From the NCBI RefSeq assembly GCF_018320785.1, contig NC_054884.1:19903667-19967666 (forward strand): a stretch of 64,000 nucleotides of DNA. Reading direction: 5' to 3'. A program made the position numbers and the translations under genes. This stretch comes from Cheilinus undulatus. Its lineage: Eukaryota > Chordata > Actinopteri > Labriformes > Labridae. This document shows positions 24,632 through 39,200 of this stretch, in pieces; position 1 is the first letter of the stretch, and the number at the start of each line of letters is the position of its first letter. Below the pieces are notes generated by a model, which was given only the letters and a program-made list of their open reading frames with translations, ran no database searches and was not told where the DNA came from.

Positions 24632-25780
24632 TAGGGACAGTGGGGTGATTTGTGCCAGGGGGGAAGTAGTGCCACCCCTTGTTTCTCGAAAACCATAGAA
24701 GAAATTGATCATATGACCACATATTTTTAAAGAGCCATCCGTTTCACTCATCCTGCAAAGAACAGAGACACATGGCATGAGAGGTAAACACATTTTAGCT
24801 CAAAAAACTGTTTTTTACCTTTCAAAGTAAAATTTCCATAATCAACGTTTTTTGATTGTTGTGTCTGAACAATTATAGACAAGTGTGAAAACATTTCACA
24901 CGTTTTAGTGCTTTAGTAGGCTACACAATGAGTCTATACAGTTAGCATGATGTTAGCTCTAAACTGCTGGATCATGCTAGTTTTCAAAACGTTGGGGCTG
25001 GGGTGATTTGTGCCAAAAGGCCTGGGTTAAGTTGTGCCAGAGACACAAATCCCAGACCAAAAGACCTCAACCCTAACCCACACGCACTCTCACTCAGACC
25101 CACACACCAACACACCCACCCTAACAAATCCACACAACCACTCCGAGACCTGCACACCTAGAACCCAACAAAGAAGGGCCAAGAACAGCTGGAGAAGCAA
25201 GGAGATGGGCATGCCTTGTCAGTTTTTGATTTACCTGCCATTTGTTTAATTTAGCTAACACTGATTTCAGTTTTAGGTTTGCACTATGTTATTAAAGAGC
25301 AGTTTTATTCAGATTTTAAGTGGCCTAAGTCACTTTATTCTTATATGTTACATAACTGACAGACAGCGTATGTCAACAGGCATCTATTGCCTGTGCCTTT
25401 TTGCCTGAAATTATTCACAGATATCATACATTGTGTATTTCAGTTTGTTGTGTTTTTCCAAAAACTAGACTTGACTTATGCCAATTGTTTAATAGGGTGA
25501 TGATATGCAAATAAACCTTAAATGAGTAATTTTGTATTGAATTTGTCTTGCTTTTATATATATATCTCCCTAAAGGCACAACTAACCCCACACTGGGGGC
25601 AAGTTTTGTCAAGAGACCATTTTTTTCCTGTTTATTTCTTAAACAGTTTATTTCAGATCCAAAGTTATGCACCACATCCTGAAATATATGTACATACTTA
25701 AGCTGGAGGCATTACTGTCATGGCCTTACTTTAAAGTCACTTTGAGAAAAAACTGGCACAACTCACCCCACTCTCCCCTA
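24632..25780. mobile_element. 1.15-kb element with ~27-bp imperfect inverted termini
   Basis: The left end at 24632 reads tagggacagtggggtgattt then gtgccag. The reverse complement of the right end at 25780 reads taggggagagtggggtgagt then tgtgccag. An internal copy of the terminal word (ggggtgatttgtgcca) lies near 24997. No transposase frame is visible. A CA-rich stretch at 25045-25145 (cacacaccaacacaccc) is internal. It is probably a non-autonomous DNA transposon; its superfamily is not determined. Confidence 0.65.
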
Positions 25781-25974
25781 ATGTCTCCACCAGCAGTCTG
25801 AAACACTCAGTACCGTTACCAATTAATGTGGTTCATGTTGTGGGCTATCTGTCAATATTGGCTCAGTGTCAAGTTCACTTCCGGCGAGGTAACACTAGGG
25901 GGCACCAAAGAGCTTCCGGTCATTACAGGCAAGCTCTTTAGAACAGCCTCCTTGCTGTAGAGTTAAGCCTGCAT

Positions 25975-26586
25975 TTAAGAAATCATTTTAAACTAAAGTG
26001 TAGATTAAAAGAAAGGATAAAGGGAAGGAGAGAAGAAACTGTAGAGCACGGTTGATTTCGCTGATAAATGTGTTATTTCTCTCGGGGGAATAATGACAGG
26101 GAAAAATTAACTGACTCCATCAACCCCCCTCCTCTAAAGAGAAATTTGCCCCCCGTGTTCACTCTTGAAAGTGAAGTCACTCCCACCAGAGCGTGTTCCT
26201 CTACAGTGCGCACTGTAACTGCACTGAAGCTGCTGCTCACATTCACATCTTCACTGAATGGCATCATCACCTCCGCGGATCTGCCAAGGACGCAGTCTTT
26301 GAATGGAGCTATCTGAATACAGCTTGTTTTTTAAGGCCACTTTTAATGCGTTTTTCTCTCTCCATGGATGAACAAAAAGTTCACTCCTGTGCGTAAAGGA
26401 GTGAGTGTGAATCATGCATTGCGCAGAATCTCTGCTCTCTTAATTTACAGAAGAGAGGAGCATCTTTATCTCACAGGATGCGAAACACGCACTGATTTCT
26501 ATTGAATGATTTTGGGAAGGGGGTGCCAAACTTGCGTAAAAGAGCCCGACCGGATTCTGCACTATAGGCTACTCAGGCTGTAGACA
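25975..26586 (+). promoter_or_regulatory. kcnj3: Presumed kcnj3 5' leader and promoter
   Basis: Transposon-free DNA between the last repeat and the kcnj3 start codon. The ATG at 26587 is chosen because the protein then begins [15 protein letters not shown], the family N-terminus. The leader contains an upstream 83-codon frame from 26068 to 26316 of unknown relevance. No TATA box was identified and the transcription start is not visible. Confidence 0.45.
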
Positions 26587-27255
26587 ATGTCAGCCCTACG
26601 GAGGAAATTTGGAGAGGACTACCAGGTGGTGAACACCAACCGGAGCATGACTTTTTCAGCCCCGGCGAAGAGAAAGAGGCAGCGGTTTGTGGAGAAGAAC
26701 GGCCGTTGCAACGTCCAGCACGGTAACCTTGGCGGAGAGACCAGCCGATACATCTCAGATCTCTTCACCACGTTAGTGGATCTCAAGTGGCGCTGGAATC
26801 TACTCATCTTCATCCTCACTTACACTGTGGCATGGCTGGTGATGGCTTCCATGTGGTGGGTGATCGCCTACATCCGCGGGGACTTGAGCCACGGCGGCCA
26901 CGACTCGTCCTACACCCCGTGCGTCGCCAACGTGTACAACTTTCCCTCCGCGTTCCTCTTTTTCATCGAGACAGAGGCGACCATCGGCTACGGCTACCGC
27001 TACATTACAGAGAAGTGCCCCGAGGGGATCATCCTCTTCCTCTTCCAGTCGCTCCTGGGCTCCATCGTGGACGCCTTCCTCATCGGCTGCATGTTCATCA
27101 AGATGTCGCAGCCGAAGAAGCGCGCGGAGACGCTCATGTTCAGCCAGGACGCGGTGATTTCGCAGCGGGACGGGAAGTTGTGCCTCATGTTCCGCGTGGG
27201 GAATCTGCGGAACAGCCATATGGTATCAGCGCAGATCAGGTGCAAACTCATCAAG
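26587..27255 (+). CDS. kcnj3: GIRK1 (Kir3.1) potassium channel, coding exon 1
   Basis: Encodes residues 1-223 of a G-protein-gated inward rectifier K+ channel subunit of the plasma membrane. Visible parts: cytosolic N-terminus with [14 protein letters not shown] (34-47); slide helix and M1 (about 55-95); pore loop with selectivity filter TIGYG at 132-136; M2 (148-172) and the start of the cytosolic domain. Phe126 in the pore helix corresponds to the GIRK1-specific F137. Asp162 in M2 corresponds to the rectification residue D173. The N-terminus is shorter than the human one: the Gln-rich insert before the KKRQRF motif is missing. The exon is very GC-rich compared with its flanks and ends CTCATCAAG|gtaaga in phase 0. 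The exon is intact with no stop. Confidence 0.96.
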
Positions 27256-30200
27256 GTAAGACAAAACATAAAAAAAATCACCACACAAGTAGCCACACTT
27301 TCCTTCTTTTAATATTGAAACGCCATTATCAGAGCTAAGGCTAATTGACAGTCACTTAATTTGCTCTGAAATAGCTCATTATGTTTTATGAGTGCTTTCC
27401 AAGTCATGCATTGAATTTCCATTCATCTCCAGAATTGATTGCACTCCCTGAGGGTCTCTATGATTTGCAGTCTTTGTTTTTAGTAGAAGATGTATGATAA
27501 TGAGTGACCATTTCCATTTGCCCCCTGCAGCAACTTGCTCAGAGCTGCACTGGTCCTCAACACTCTTTTATCTCATTTTTAATATTCTTCCTGTTCCCTT
27601 CTGAGCTGCAGTGAGTGCCAGAGAGAGAGAGAGAGAGTTAGGGGGGTGGGGGGTTCTGAAGGAGTCAGGGTCCTCACAAACTGTCCCTCCTCAGTCAGCA
27701 GAATGGATGTCAGTGGGCCGTATATCTAAGTTCAGCCTGTGCTTCAGCTGTCTGCAGATGAGATGAATGGGCCCCCAGGGGACAGTTGGTGAGGAAAGTA
27801 GGCTTATTGAATCCAAGATCGATTCAGCCCATTTCTATACTTTGTGGAAGGCACTTGGGTGAAGACTTTGGAGGTCTTACTTGGAGGCAGATGAAATGTC
27901 ACTAACCCCAAGCACCAAGCTGACAGTGCCAAACCTGTGCATTTAGAAACTATGTGCTAAATTATACTTGCTTATTTCCGTGTTTTGTTTTTGTGTGATT
28001 AAAAAAGGGCCTTTTTATGCCTTTGCTATAGAAGTAGGACACTTGATAGAGTTGGAAACTGGGCAGAAAGAGCAGAAAAGGAGCCATGGGCCAGATTTAA
28101 ATGTGTGCAGCCTGCTTCAAAGATAACAGCCTTTGCACTCGGGGTGCATGGACATAATCACTTGGTCCAAAATGTGATCGTGCTACACAACTTAAACCAT
28201 ACAAAATAAACAGATCCAGATTTTTGTGACTGGGATGGCTAAACTGGGGCACTGATTTATGACGGAGGAGAATGCAGTTTGTGAGCACACTCAGATGAGT
28301 AACATTTATCAACCCTTTCTGTTCATTTATTTAATTACTACGCTAAAAAAGCCAGCATATAAGCTGAACAGTAAAATTACACAATAACACAGAATGAAGA
28401 AAAGTAGGTTGAGATCATACATGAGTAGAAGACTGCTGGTAAAACATGTCACATTTGGAACAGTAATGGATGTTTGTCCCAGTGAGGACTGGATGTTTCT
28501 GTGACTAATTTCACTGTTGATAAAAACACAAATTAGAAGTCAGACATTCAGCTAGACCAGTGTTTCCCAACTGACACCAAAGTGAGACTAAAAAGTGTTA
28601 AAAAGTCCGTGATGTACAGAAACTTGAAGCAGCTGCACACCCATATATTTAATTTTACTTAATTTTGCTGCAATAGAGACAATTTTGGTTGTTTTCCCAA
28701 GGTCTTCACTTACGTGTCTCTTTATCTTGGGATACCAAAGCTAGTTTTTCAAATATAATGTGTTGATTTATCGAGATCTCTAGAAACCAAGCACATTTTA
28801 CATCCTATTACAACAATGAAGTGAAATAAAATGTTTGCCTGCATGCAGTCAATCTCAATCAATCAATCTTCGTTTGTATTATGCCTATTCATAACTGAAG
28901 TTATCTCAAAACACTTTACAAAGAGGGCAGGTCTAGACTGTACTCTCTGGTGTGGCCTATTATAATATACCAGTGTATATTACTTTACTATTATAATAAA
29001 GACAAACATTTATTTAACATGAGCACATTACTAGCAGTATTTAGCTCCGTTACAGTGGACACAAAAACCTCCCTCCTAATGGGCAGGACTGTTGAGCAGA
29101 CCAGACTCATGGTGACAGCCCTCTACTGAATCTGTGCTGGGGTTGAAAAGGGAGAGGTAGGGGTAGAAAAAAGCCACAAGAGGAGAGGGACAAGAGAAAC
29201 AACGAAACAGCAAATGAAAGACAAATTTATGTCAGTTGTGGCCATGAACTTCTCACCCACTTTGTAAGAAATTGCTGTAACTTTTATTGATGGTGGAATG
29301 TGAATGCATGCATGCCCTCCTCGCGCTCCTGTAATGACGTGCTTTTTAGACATGTTTGTTTCTGCCATATTCTAATCCAGTCTGGCTGCAGACCGTTAAT
29401 CTGAGACACTGTCTGTTTCAGACAGGAAGTACAGTGTATTTCCAGTTTGAGATTTTTTCTGTCAACTTTGTTCATAAACAAAGTCTGGCAGTTAAATTCA
29501 TGAAATAACCACATTGCAAAGAGTACAGATTAAGCAACATTTTTATAATTATGAAAGTTAGCTTTAGCAATGTGAGCTTTAGCAAACGTAGCTAAAGCTC
29601 ACATTGCTACATAGCTTACATAACTGCTTTAGCTATGCTAGCTACATTAGCTACGGGGCTGTTATCTACATAGCTTAAGCAGCTAACATAGCTACATAAA
29701 CTACACTTGCTGCATTAGAATATTTTCATGAAGGATGAGCTTTTTTCCTGTAAGCACACTGTTTACTCAGCTTTATGAAACATTTTGTATTTAGATATTA
29801 AATTTTAACTTTGTATCCTAACCATTACCTCATCTGTTACCCTAGCCCCTAATGAAAGTCTGATCTGATTATATTTCAAAAGTTGCATTTCCGCTCTGTT
29901 GTCTCAGATGAACGGTTTGTGAGAGTGACCATCAGAGATGTATGGGCTGCAGCTGGACTATCTTAGGACAACAATGTCCTTTGGTTTGTTTTGGTTGTTG
30001 TTTGGTCTTGTTTTGGTCTAAGACTCCAAAAATGCCAGCATTTTCTCTCATGTTTGACCATAAAACCAGCTCATATTTGTGATAGTAGATGACTTTTTCT
30101 GGCTTAAGAAAACCTCTAAATCCACAGCTTTGCTAGATGCCAACATTAAAACTGAAACTACATAACAAAAAAATGCTGCTAACATCTGTTGATGCCACAT

Positions 30201-33200
30201 TATTTTCTGATGTATTGATGTTTGTAAAAAGTTAACAATTTATATCAATACTGATGTTGAAATAATGTATTGGTGCATCCCTAATCTGTAGCACCACTGA
30301 CCGTGGTCCTCCCTGCAGGTTGATGTACACCTGTCTGTGCTGGTTATGCATTGCCTGGTTCGCATGATTATATAACCTGACACAACACACACTGCATACA
30401 CCATGACATCCATCCAATTTACTAGTTTACATTAAGGCAGCAGAGCATTTAACATTAGCTGTTTATTGGAGCTACAGCCCTGGCTGGTGGCAGGTGGCTG
30501 CATTACAGCTTAGACACGACATTTAAACAACATTGTGGGCCTGAAACCAGCTTTTCATTTAAGAACTAGTTTAATAGTATTTCCAGCACCAAAATAGAGA
30601 GTTTTTTGTTAGTAGATTGTCATAAAATAATGTGTTAGTGCACCCAGATGACTGTTTTTTGTTGTTTTTTTTTCTCATAAATGTAACCTGTTAATTAAAA
30701 AAAGCCCTGTTTTACTTTGCCTTTTGTCACGAAACGCTTTAAAAAGAGGAAAGAAAATCCCAGAAGCATCTGTACAGTTTCTGTTTCCCTCCCACATGTT
30801 GGCACATGTGCATATAGCTGCATGCCTGTGGTGTGAAGTGAGTGTACAATCAACAACACTTGGAATGAGTAGTTAATGTGTTTTCATTTTTTGTTTATGC
30901 AAAGTACCCAACACATATATTTCCTCTGTATAACACAGTAAAAGAACTAGCAATGCTACCCAACATTGCTAGCGAGGCCTGTAATTTTGGATAAACTACT
31001 ACTAAACCACTATATCTCCATTGTTGAATCCTCTAAGGACTCTAAAAGATATAGGTACAAAGTCACCACTTATCCTAACTTCAGCATAAAGGTTGGCAAA
31101 TCAGATTTAAGTGAAGGGGACACAAATCAACCGTCTGAAGGCATTGCATTGGAGGACTAAAAGAAATCAAATATAAATCATAAATCACACATTGAATGAA
31201 GACTAATAAGACGTTTTTGATAAAAAAAGGAAATAACGAAACAAATCAGATAAGAAAACAGGATTAAAGTAAGTTAAGTTTGATGATCTTTGAGGAAATA
31301 GAGTGAGAACTAGAGCCTCAGAGTTCATCTGCTATATTTTTACTCTAAAGAGTTTTTGGAGGACAATAACTCTTTTCTCCACTAATACAGCGTTATTTCT
31401 GCACCAAAAGTCCTTCACACTTTGAGTTTTTTTGCACGATTGTGTGTCTGCATTGAAGTACTCATGGTTTATAAATGAAACCTACTTTTTCTCTGTCCAA
31501 ACATTTGCAGATATCTAAAGAGCAGTGGTGCTTTGTTATGACAGAGGGACTTAGCTGTGCTTGTGTCATCTCTCTGTGGAGTACTGTGGTGATCTTTAGT
31601 GACAGTCTACTTTCTGAACCTCTGGGAGAGTCACCATAAAGCTCCTGTATATGGCTTATGTTTTGTGTTGCACTTAACGCCTAAAGTATCATTATGTCCT
31701 CAGTCTGTTTAATTTTTCATTTGATTACAGCAGAAAAAAAACTGATATCCACTAAAGGAATAAAAGTTACTCAGTTTAACACATTTAATGCCTCAATTTC
31801 ACCACTTATTATTGCTAATGTTACAGCTCTCTCTAGATGATACTATTTCATTTTATTATCAGTGACTCTTTAATTAACTGCTGCGAAAAGCAAAGAAAAT
31901 ATGGCGTGGTAATCATAATTACTCAACCCAGAATCACAGCGGAACACATGCTGTATCATCAACTTTATTCTTCTACAGAGGCCAATACAGCTCTAGAGCT
32001 GCAACAATGACCAGATTTAAACTACAGTATACTAGTTAATATCAAATTGTGATAAATAATTATAATAATTATCTCCAGTGAAGGGCAACATTAATGTTTT
32101 GGGATACCAAGACCTTTTGGACAATTCGATGCTTCCAACTGTGTGGCAACAGTTTGAAAGGCCTTTTTCTGCACAAAGACAGGACTAAAAAAAGATGGTC
32201 TCATGAGTTTGATGTGGAAGAACTGGACTGGCCTGCACAGAGCTCTGACCTCAACCCCATCAAGAACCTTTTCGATGAACTGTAACAGAGATAACGAGCC
32301 AGGCCTTCTGGTCTAACATCAGTGCCTGACCTTATAAATGCTCTACAGCAGGGGTGTCCAAACTATGGCCAGGGGGCCAAATGTGGACTCTAGAAACTCT
32401 AGACTCTAGAAATAATATTAAATATGGCCCACATTTGTACATGAAGCTTGGGCCTAGCTGTATTGTACTTCAGAGTTTTTGTGCCACCATGCTAATTCTG
32501 TGAACAAACATCTTGACAGGAAGAATTTATTGATGTGTTTGTGATTAACTTGAAACAACACTGTGGTAAACATACTGACAACCACAATAATAACAATATC
32601 TTGCCAATAGCAACAATAACATTCCGGGGCGGAGCCAGTGGTAGGTAGGGCCAAACAGGGCCCCCTGAAATCGGATTGGCATCTTCAGAAACCTGGCAAT
32701 GATTGTCTCTTTGTCAGATGATTTGCTCTGAGCACACTATTGGCTAATCGGTCTATTGCCACCTTATTCAAAAATTCAAGCTGCTCTTGCAACCATCCTC
32801 CACCCCAGCTCCTCCTTTATTCTGCTTATGACCTAATCAATGTCATTCAGTTGTCACTGATGCCTGGTCTGCTCTGGGGCTTCTGCTGCTTCTCTCCCTG
32901 CCTTAGGCTTTCCTTATTGGCATAGGAAGAGCAGGATGCTTGATGCTTTCCACATATAGTAGGCTCGTGGGAGGGCAGGGGGATCCCAAAACAGCCACAC
33001 TACCAAACATACATAACAGCAATAAGTTCAAAATAAAAAAATGATGATAAAGAAATATTTGTAGCTGGAAGTGATGTGTGTTTCTTGACAATGTTTCCTG
33101 GCAGAACTAACCATCTAGGCATACTAAATCACTAAGCATATCTTAACCTACATTATATTGGTTTTACAAACTTGTACCTCACCTTGTTGATACCAAAGTG

Positions 33201-36200
33201 ACCCCAACATCCTTATATATTTCTGTATATGGCCCTCAGTGGAAAAAGTTAGGACAGCTCTACTCTACAAAATTAATGGGGCCAAATTCCCACAAAACAC
33301 TCTTGTGGATAGCCTTCCAAGAAGTTTGGATGCTGTTATAGCTGCAAAAGGGAGCCAACTTCACATTAAAGTACATATTTTTGATTACAATGTCCCTACA
33401 GTCCCTGCTGGTGTTATGTAATGGTCAGGCAGATTAATGCTTTTGTCTGTATAGTGTATATCCCCTGCAGTAGATACGTGAACAGTCTATCATGTTAGGT
33501 TACGTACTTGGTACCAGGTACTTTTGTTGTGGTATCACCTCTGGTGACGACTGAAGCATTCTGAGGTGGTACCGTAATGTGACATCAAGATATTGCTGAT
33601 GGGTCAGAGAGTTTGCCAAGAGCAGTGTCACCAGTTCTCAGATGTCCAACATAGGAATCAAACCCCCTCTCACTGCTAGCTCTGTATTGTTCAATATCAC
33701 TTTTCAGTAGTTTTTTGTCTTTCTGTTTGGAACCATTTCTGAAACAAAACATGTCTCCCAGCTGTGACAAAAGTCTACAGAAGCAGGTTCACCCTCACCT
33801 CAACATCCTCCTTGTAGTTGTGTCAGACATCACACTGCAGTATCACACAGCCATGACAGCTCCACCTTCACTGAGGAGGTAATATTAAAGTCTATACTGT
33901 AACAGAATGCCTGATAACAAACCAGCATAGATGAGTCTGTAGCACATATGGAAATACAGCACTATACGGTACACTGAGATAGTTTAATATTCTGTAGAAG
34001 TTTCCCTATGTTCACCTACGGGACATCCTGTCATCTTTGACTTTGGCTTGATCTGCCTGCACCATGAGTGTGCTATTAATAAATGTCATATCAGACATCT
34101 TCCTTTTAGACCCACAGACCCGCTGCAGATCTGTTATTAAAGAATGATTATGTAGAGGATGTAGATTATGGTTTTTATTAAATCCCTTTAAGGGACAAAG
34201 GGAAAGTTTGAATATCAAAGTTTGAGCAGCTCTGTTCAGCAACTACAAAAGCAGGAAAAACCCTGCATTGAGTGCTGCAGCTCTGTTGACAGGTAGATGC
34301 ATTACAGGGTACTCGAGCTGCACTGTACCTGCCTTTACCTCTGAGGACTGAGGAAAATGAACCAGCCTGAGTGTGGAATAATCAGATCAGAATACTCATG
34401 GGACAGTGGGAATGTTTGAAGTCCTCTCACCCACTTTTTTCATGTTTTAGTTAAACAGATCTTGGCGTTTCTTCAAACATCAATTGATTTATGGTCTGGG
34501 ATTCCTGCCAGTGACTGATGATCTTTTTAAATGATGATAAATCGACCTTAAAGGCGTGGCTTTTAATATGCTGGTGGAAGGTCAGACATGCATAAGATTC
34601 CCAATTATCTAACTGAAGTTTCCACATTTATGTGGCATTGATCTTCTCCTGAGGACAACAGCAAACAATCAAAACATGCTCTTCCAAGTTCACTTCATTC
34701 CAGTGCAGTTTTATGGCTTTCATGGATTTCCTTGGACTCATATACTACAAAAGGATGGCTGCTGAGCAGATGCAATGATCTAATGTCTCTTTTAAAGTAT
34801 GTTAACTGACAGAATGATGCTTTAGAGCCCATAAAGCTCAACTGCTGAGCTGCCAGACTTTACAGCAGGGGCGTCCTAGAGTAAATTGACTCTACATCAC
34901 CCTGTAGTAGTATTTCCTGCACTGGGGAAACAATGGCATGGTTTGTGTTCAGGTGACACACGGCTCAAGGTCAGAGTGAAACAGGCTGCCCACAAAGCTG
35001 AGTGGAGAAATGAGACGTGCTGCAGTAAATCCTGATGATGGAGCTGTGCAAACATGCTGCGACATGGCAACTGAAACCCTGAGTCAGGGAGAGTCAGGGG
35101 TTGTAAATTCTTGTAGGACCTGGAAACTGCAGATTTTGAAAAATGTTGAGGCTGGGGAGCATATTTTTAAGCAGCAGATTTTGGTGCATTTTCTTTAAAG
35201 TCGTGTATATATTGACTCATTATTTCATGTAGACTGAGCATGGGACTTGCAGTACAATTTTCAGTCCACACCAAACTCACGTACCAATGCAGTCTGATAT
35301 TTTACTTGAAAAACATAATAAAGGGCATTACTTTATTGTGTTATAACTCCTGTTACCATTTTTTTTTAGTGTGAAAATAAACCAGGGAAAGTGTTTAAAT
35401 AATATATATAGAAATAGTATTTGGTCCATTTTCAGGGAGGATACCTTCTAAATAACTTGGTTTTCAGGATAAACCTCTTGAATGACATATAATATCCACC
35501 TTTTCCAACCCTGTGATGCCTTGCATGAATGTGTGACTGTTGTAACTGAATGAGGAACCTGTGCTAATCCCAATAATTAGGGCGATTGAAAGATAAAAAT
35601 ATGGGACTGTTATGTTACACCTCAAATTGAGTAATATGATTATTTCCCTGCCTCCTACTGCAGAGAGATGGGGCGACAATTTGGAGAATTCACCGTAGAT
35701 AAAGTGCACCAGCATATTAAGCTAACTTTATTAGTTCTGTGTCAATATTTACAAAGTAGTAGGGCTGTCACGTTCTGTTAAAGGAGGTTGGACACAACTT
35801 TATAAACCATCTCACCTTTACCTCTACAGACTGCTAATATTTCAGGATTAATTTAAAGAAAATCAAATCCCTGGTTCAGTCAGACAGGGATCAGCACATT
35901 TAAAACAATGCTGTTCAAGCCACAAGAAATATACTCAAGAGTATCACTAGAAGTTACACCCATTATCACATCTACAGCAGCCCTCAGTTATTCCTAGTGG
36001 CCTAAAATAATAAAAACCCAAGCAAACAAGCGAGCATCAGCTTCGCTCCGAGCCTTTTCTGATTTAATTTGGCTACTGAACAGTTAAGAAAACTGCACAG
36101 GGAAAATCTTAATGGTGAACTCTAAAGGCTGAGCTACGTTAAAGTTGTTTAAGTGAGGAGCTGATCAAATGCTAAAATTAGCTTTTAGACTTGTCAGTGA

Positions 36201-39200
36201 GATTTCACCCATCCAATTAATTATCTAAAGCAGTAAAATCATAGGGATTTGGTCATTACTTTGTGTTTCTTGTGATTTGCAAACCTAAAATAATGCTTTA
36301 GGACTTAAAACAGCTGAAGAGTGGGGCTGACAAAATGATCACTCTTTTTGTCCAAAAGATGTTTGGACATGAAGCAGAAGAATATAATAAATGCAAGTTA
36401 AAAAAATGTTATGAAACAAACACATTAAATGTATGAAAGATGAGCAATTGGAATTTAATGGCTAAACAACTAAGGCTCTTAAAGGCTCATCAGATCATTG
36501 ATTTTTAAAGTGTTTTGTGGTGATCTCTATGCAGACGGGGCAAAGAAGCCAAAGCAGATCATCTGAGTTTAGAATAAACTGCAGGAACCCAGAGTGTTAG
36601 CCAGTCATGAGAGAGGGTGTTATGTGCTCCAGAGGACCAGACCAGCATGGAGGAGATGTAAGGAGGTATTATAATAAGTGCTTTACAAATGAGCAAGTAT
36701 GCCAGTCAAGTCTCTCACAGAGAGAGTACCATCTGACCTTTTTGTAGGTGCAGGGATGAGTGTTGTAGGCATCACCTTTATTGAACGTAAGAGTAGAATG
36801 GAAAACTGCATCAAGGGACGTTTAAGCTGCGAAAGAAGCAAACTGCCTGTACAAAAAGTCCCTGTAATCTAACAGTGAAACAAAATAGCATCAAACAGAG
36901 TTTTTCTACAACACACAGGAAAGAAGGTTTTATTACTTAGAGAATATGATGCACGTTTTTTGAATGTTATCTGCTCGCTAATACAAATGCTGAGGTATTT
37001 ATATACTGTCCCTTTGAATATTGGGGCCAACCATTTTTAATGCAGTTACCCTCATGGATGGATCACTCAAGCGCCTACATTTCAGTTTATACCCTATATA
37101 TCAAATTAAAGTAACAAATTGTAAATCAGTAGCTATGTGCAATGTGTGCATTTCTTTATAATGCATATTAATTCAACAAGATAACCGTCCTTGAATTCCC
37201 ATTAATATTAATGCATTTTCATTAATAAATCAAAAGAATGCAGCGGTGTGCTCACTGACCCCTGAAGCACTTTCATAATATGACTCTTAGATTAAGCACC
37301 ATGTTTGCATCTGGTATTCCAGCAGTGCATGTGAGCTCCAAAATGCCTCAACAAGAGAGAATAAAGGAATAAACTGTAGACTAACAGGACTAAAGGACAA
37401 TATGGAGGGAGGAGAGTGACAGCTTGTCACTGTCAGTCAAGGCTGGTCTCAATAGTTTGGTTGGCAGCAGGATTGGGGATAAGGAATAGTAGCAGCAGAT
37501 CGACAGGCATGCACGCTGGTGTTCAGCTAGACTGGCAGGAAGACGTCAGCACAACTCCGCATTACTAACAAGCAGTTAAAGGGGGATACAGAGAAAGACA
37601 AAAGAAATGGAGCTTTAACAGTGCTGCAGAGAAACTGGCAATGGCTTCTTAAATGCAACAGAGTTTTGCTTACAGCATATTCATAAAGGCGATCTTTGAT
37701 AATAAGACCACAAATATACTATTGTTTTTTCACTGCTGAGTTTTAGGTAAGACGTTTTGGGAATAGTCCTAACAACTATTTAATAAAACAAAATCTACTT
37801 TTTACACACCAGCTAATGTTAGCATACAACCCCTTGATAGCTAACACCTTTTGCTTAAATTTTATGCCTGTCTTATTCTGTTGTGCACCATAGAGTAATG
37901 AGCTTATGTTTTATATTATGTTACTTTCAAACCTCTCCAAGCTAGCATTACCATTAGCTTAAAATTTACACCAGTCTTTCCACAGCAGGACATTTGTAGC
38001 GTACAGCTCACCAGCTAATATTACAAGAAGTTCACGCCTTTAAAATGTTATTCTATACAAGTGTATTAGGAGTAATATGAGTAACCAGTAACTTCCTTGC
38101 TAATAGGATATTTCCAATAACTGGGTATTTAAGCTTTCTTTCTTACAGTATCAAACAGTAGCTAAACATTTACACACCTGGCAAACAGCTAGAAGTCCAG
38201 CCTTTATTATCACTTCATATCAACACATCAAACAGCAACAATTTTTACGATGTAGAAAGTGATTTTTTTTTATGATATTGTGTGGCTAATGCTATCGCAC
38301 TTTTAGCTGATGCTTCCATAAGCTAGGTACTTTTGTATCTTGAACCTCTGTAAAACAGTAATCTAAGCATTTAATTACTTTCTAACAATACCTTTTGCTA
38401 GAGGTTACACCTTTTTTTTATCATATTGTAGAAAACTAGCTAATTTAGCATTTAACCACTTCCTAGCTAAAATAGTCAATCTTTCTTATATCACCATATA
38501 ACACTGTCAAACAGTCAAGTTAACACTCAGTCAGACCTTCTTGTAGTGGTAATGGCTATGAGGTGATATGATGTGGTGCACGCGTCAGGCCAAAACCTTG
38601 TATCTCCATTTTTCATTATTTTAATTACTTTTTCATAAATCAGTGCTATTGGTCAACCATTGTATCTGTCATTGGGTTTCAACAAAGTTTAAAGCAATAA
38701 AAAGTGTCAAAAGATGCTGACAATGACCATTCAGTGTTAAATTAATTGTAAAACGTTTCTTTCATTCCCTGAAAAGTGTTGATATTGGAGTTTGAGGTCT
38801 TGGCCTGACGCCAGCATAACGTTTTTCATTTTCATATAGACTTTACGCGTCACTTCCTCTTGTGTATGTGACTGATGTCTGTATACAGGTACATATTTAG
38901 ATGATTCCTCCCAGTTTCCAATGCAAGGAGGTTTTATGGATGGATAGAACCCTGATAGAAATTACCTGTAGCCGTGGGGAGAGGATAATCTGGTATGGTT
39001 TTTTTTCTTTGGCCATCCAGTAGTTTGGAAAATATATTCGGAGAATATATAAAAAATATGTGAAAAAGTTGATCTGCTTGAAATGTAATATATCCCTGGC
39101 AACAGGCCAAAACCTTGTCTCCCCATTTTTCATGGTTTTAATTCTTTCTCATAACAGAGTGCTATTGGTCACTCTTTACACCTGCCAGTGGGTTTTAACC

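Noticed and set aside
26068-26316. Upstream open frame in the presumed kcnj3 leader
   Set aside because: May be transcribed, but there is no sign of conservation or a known peptide, and the true leader extent is unknown.
26800-27219. 139-codon minus-strand frame
   Set aside because: Antisense of kcnj3 exon 1; composition follows the codon bias of the channel gene.
26787-27338. 183-codon plus-strand frame rich in His/Arg/Pro
   Set aside because: It is a frame-shifted reading of kcnj3 exon 1; the GC-rich codons of the real frame leave few stops in other frames.
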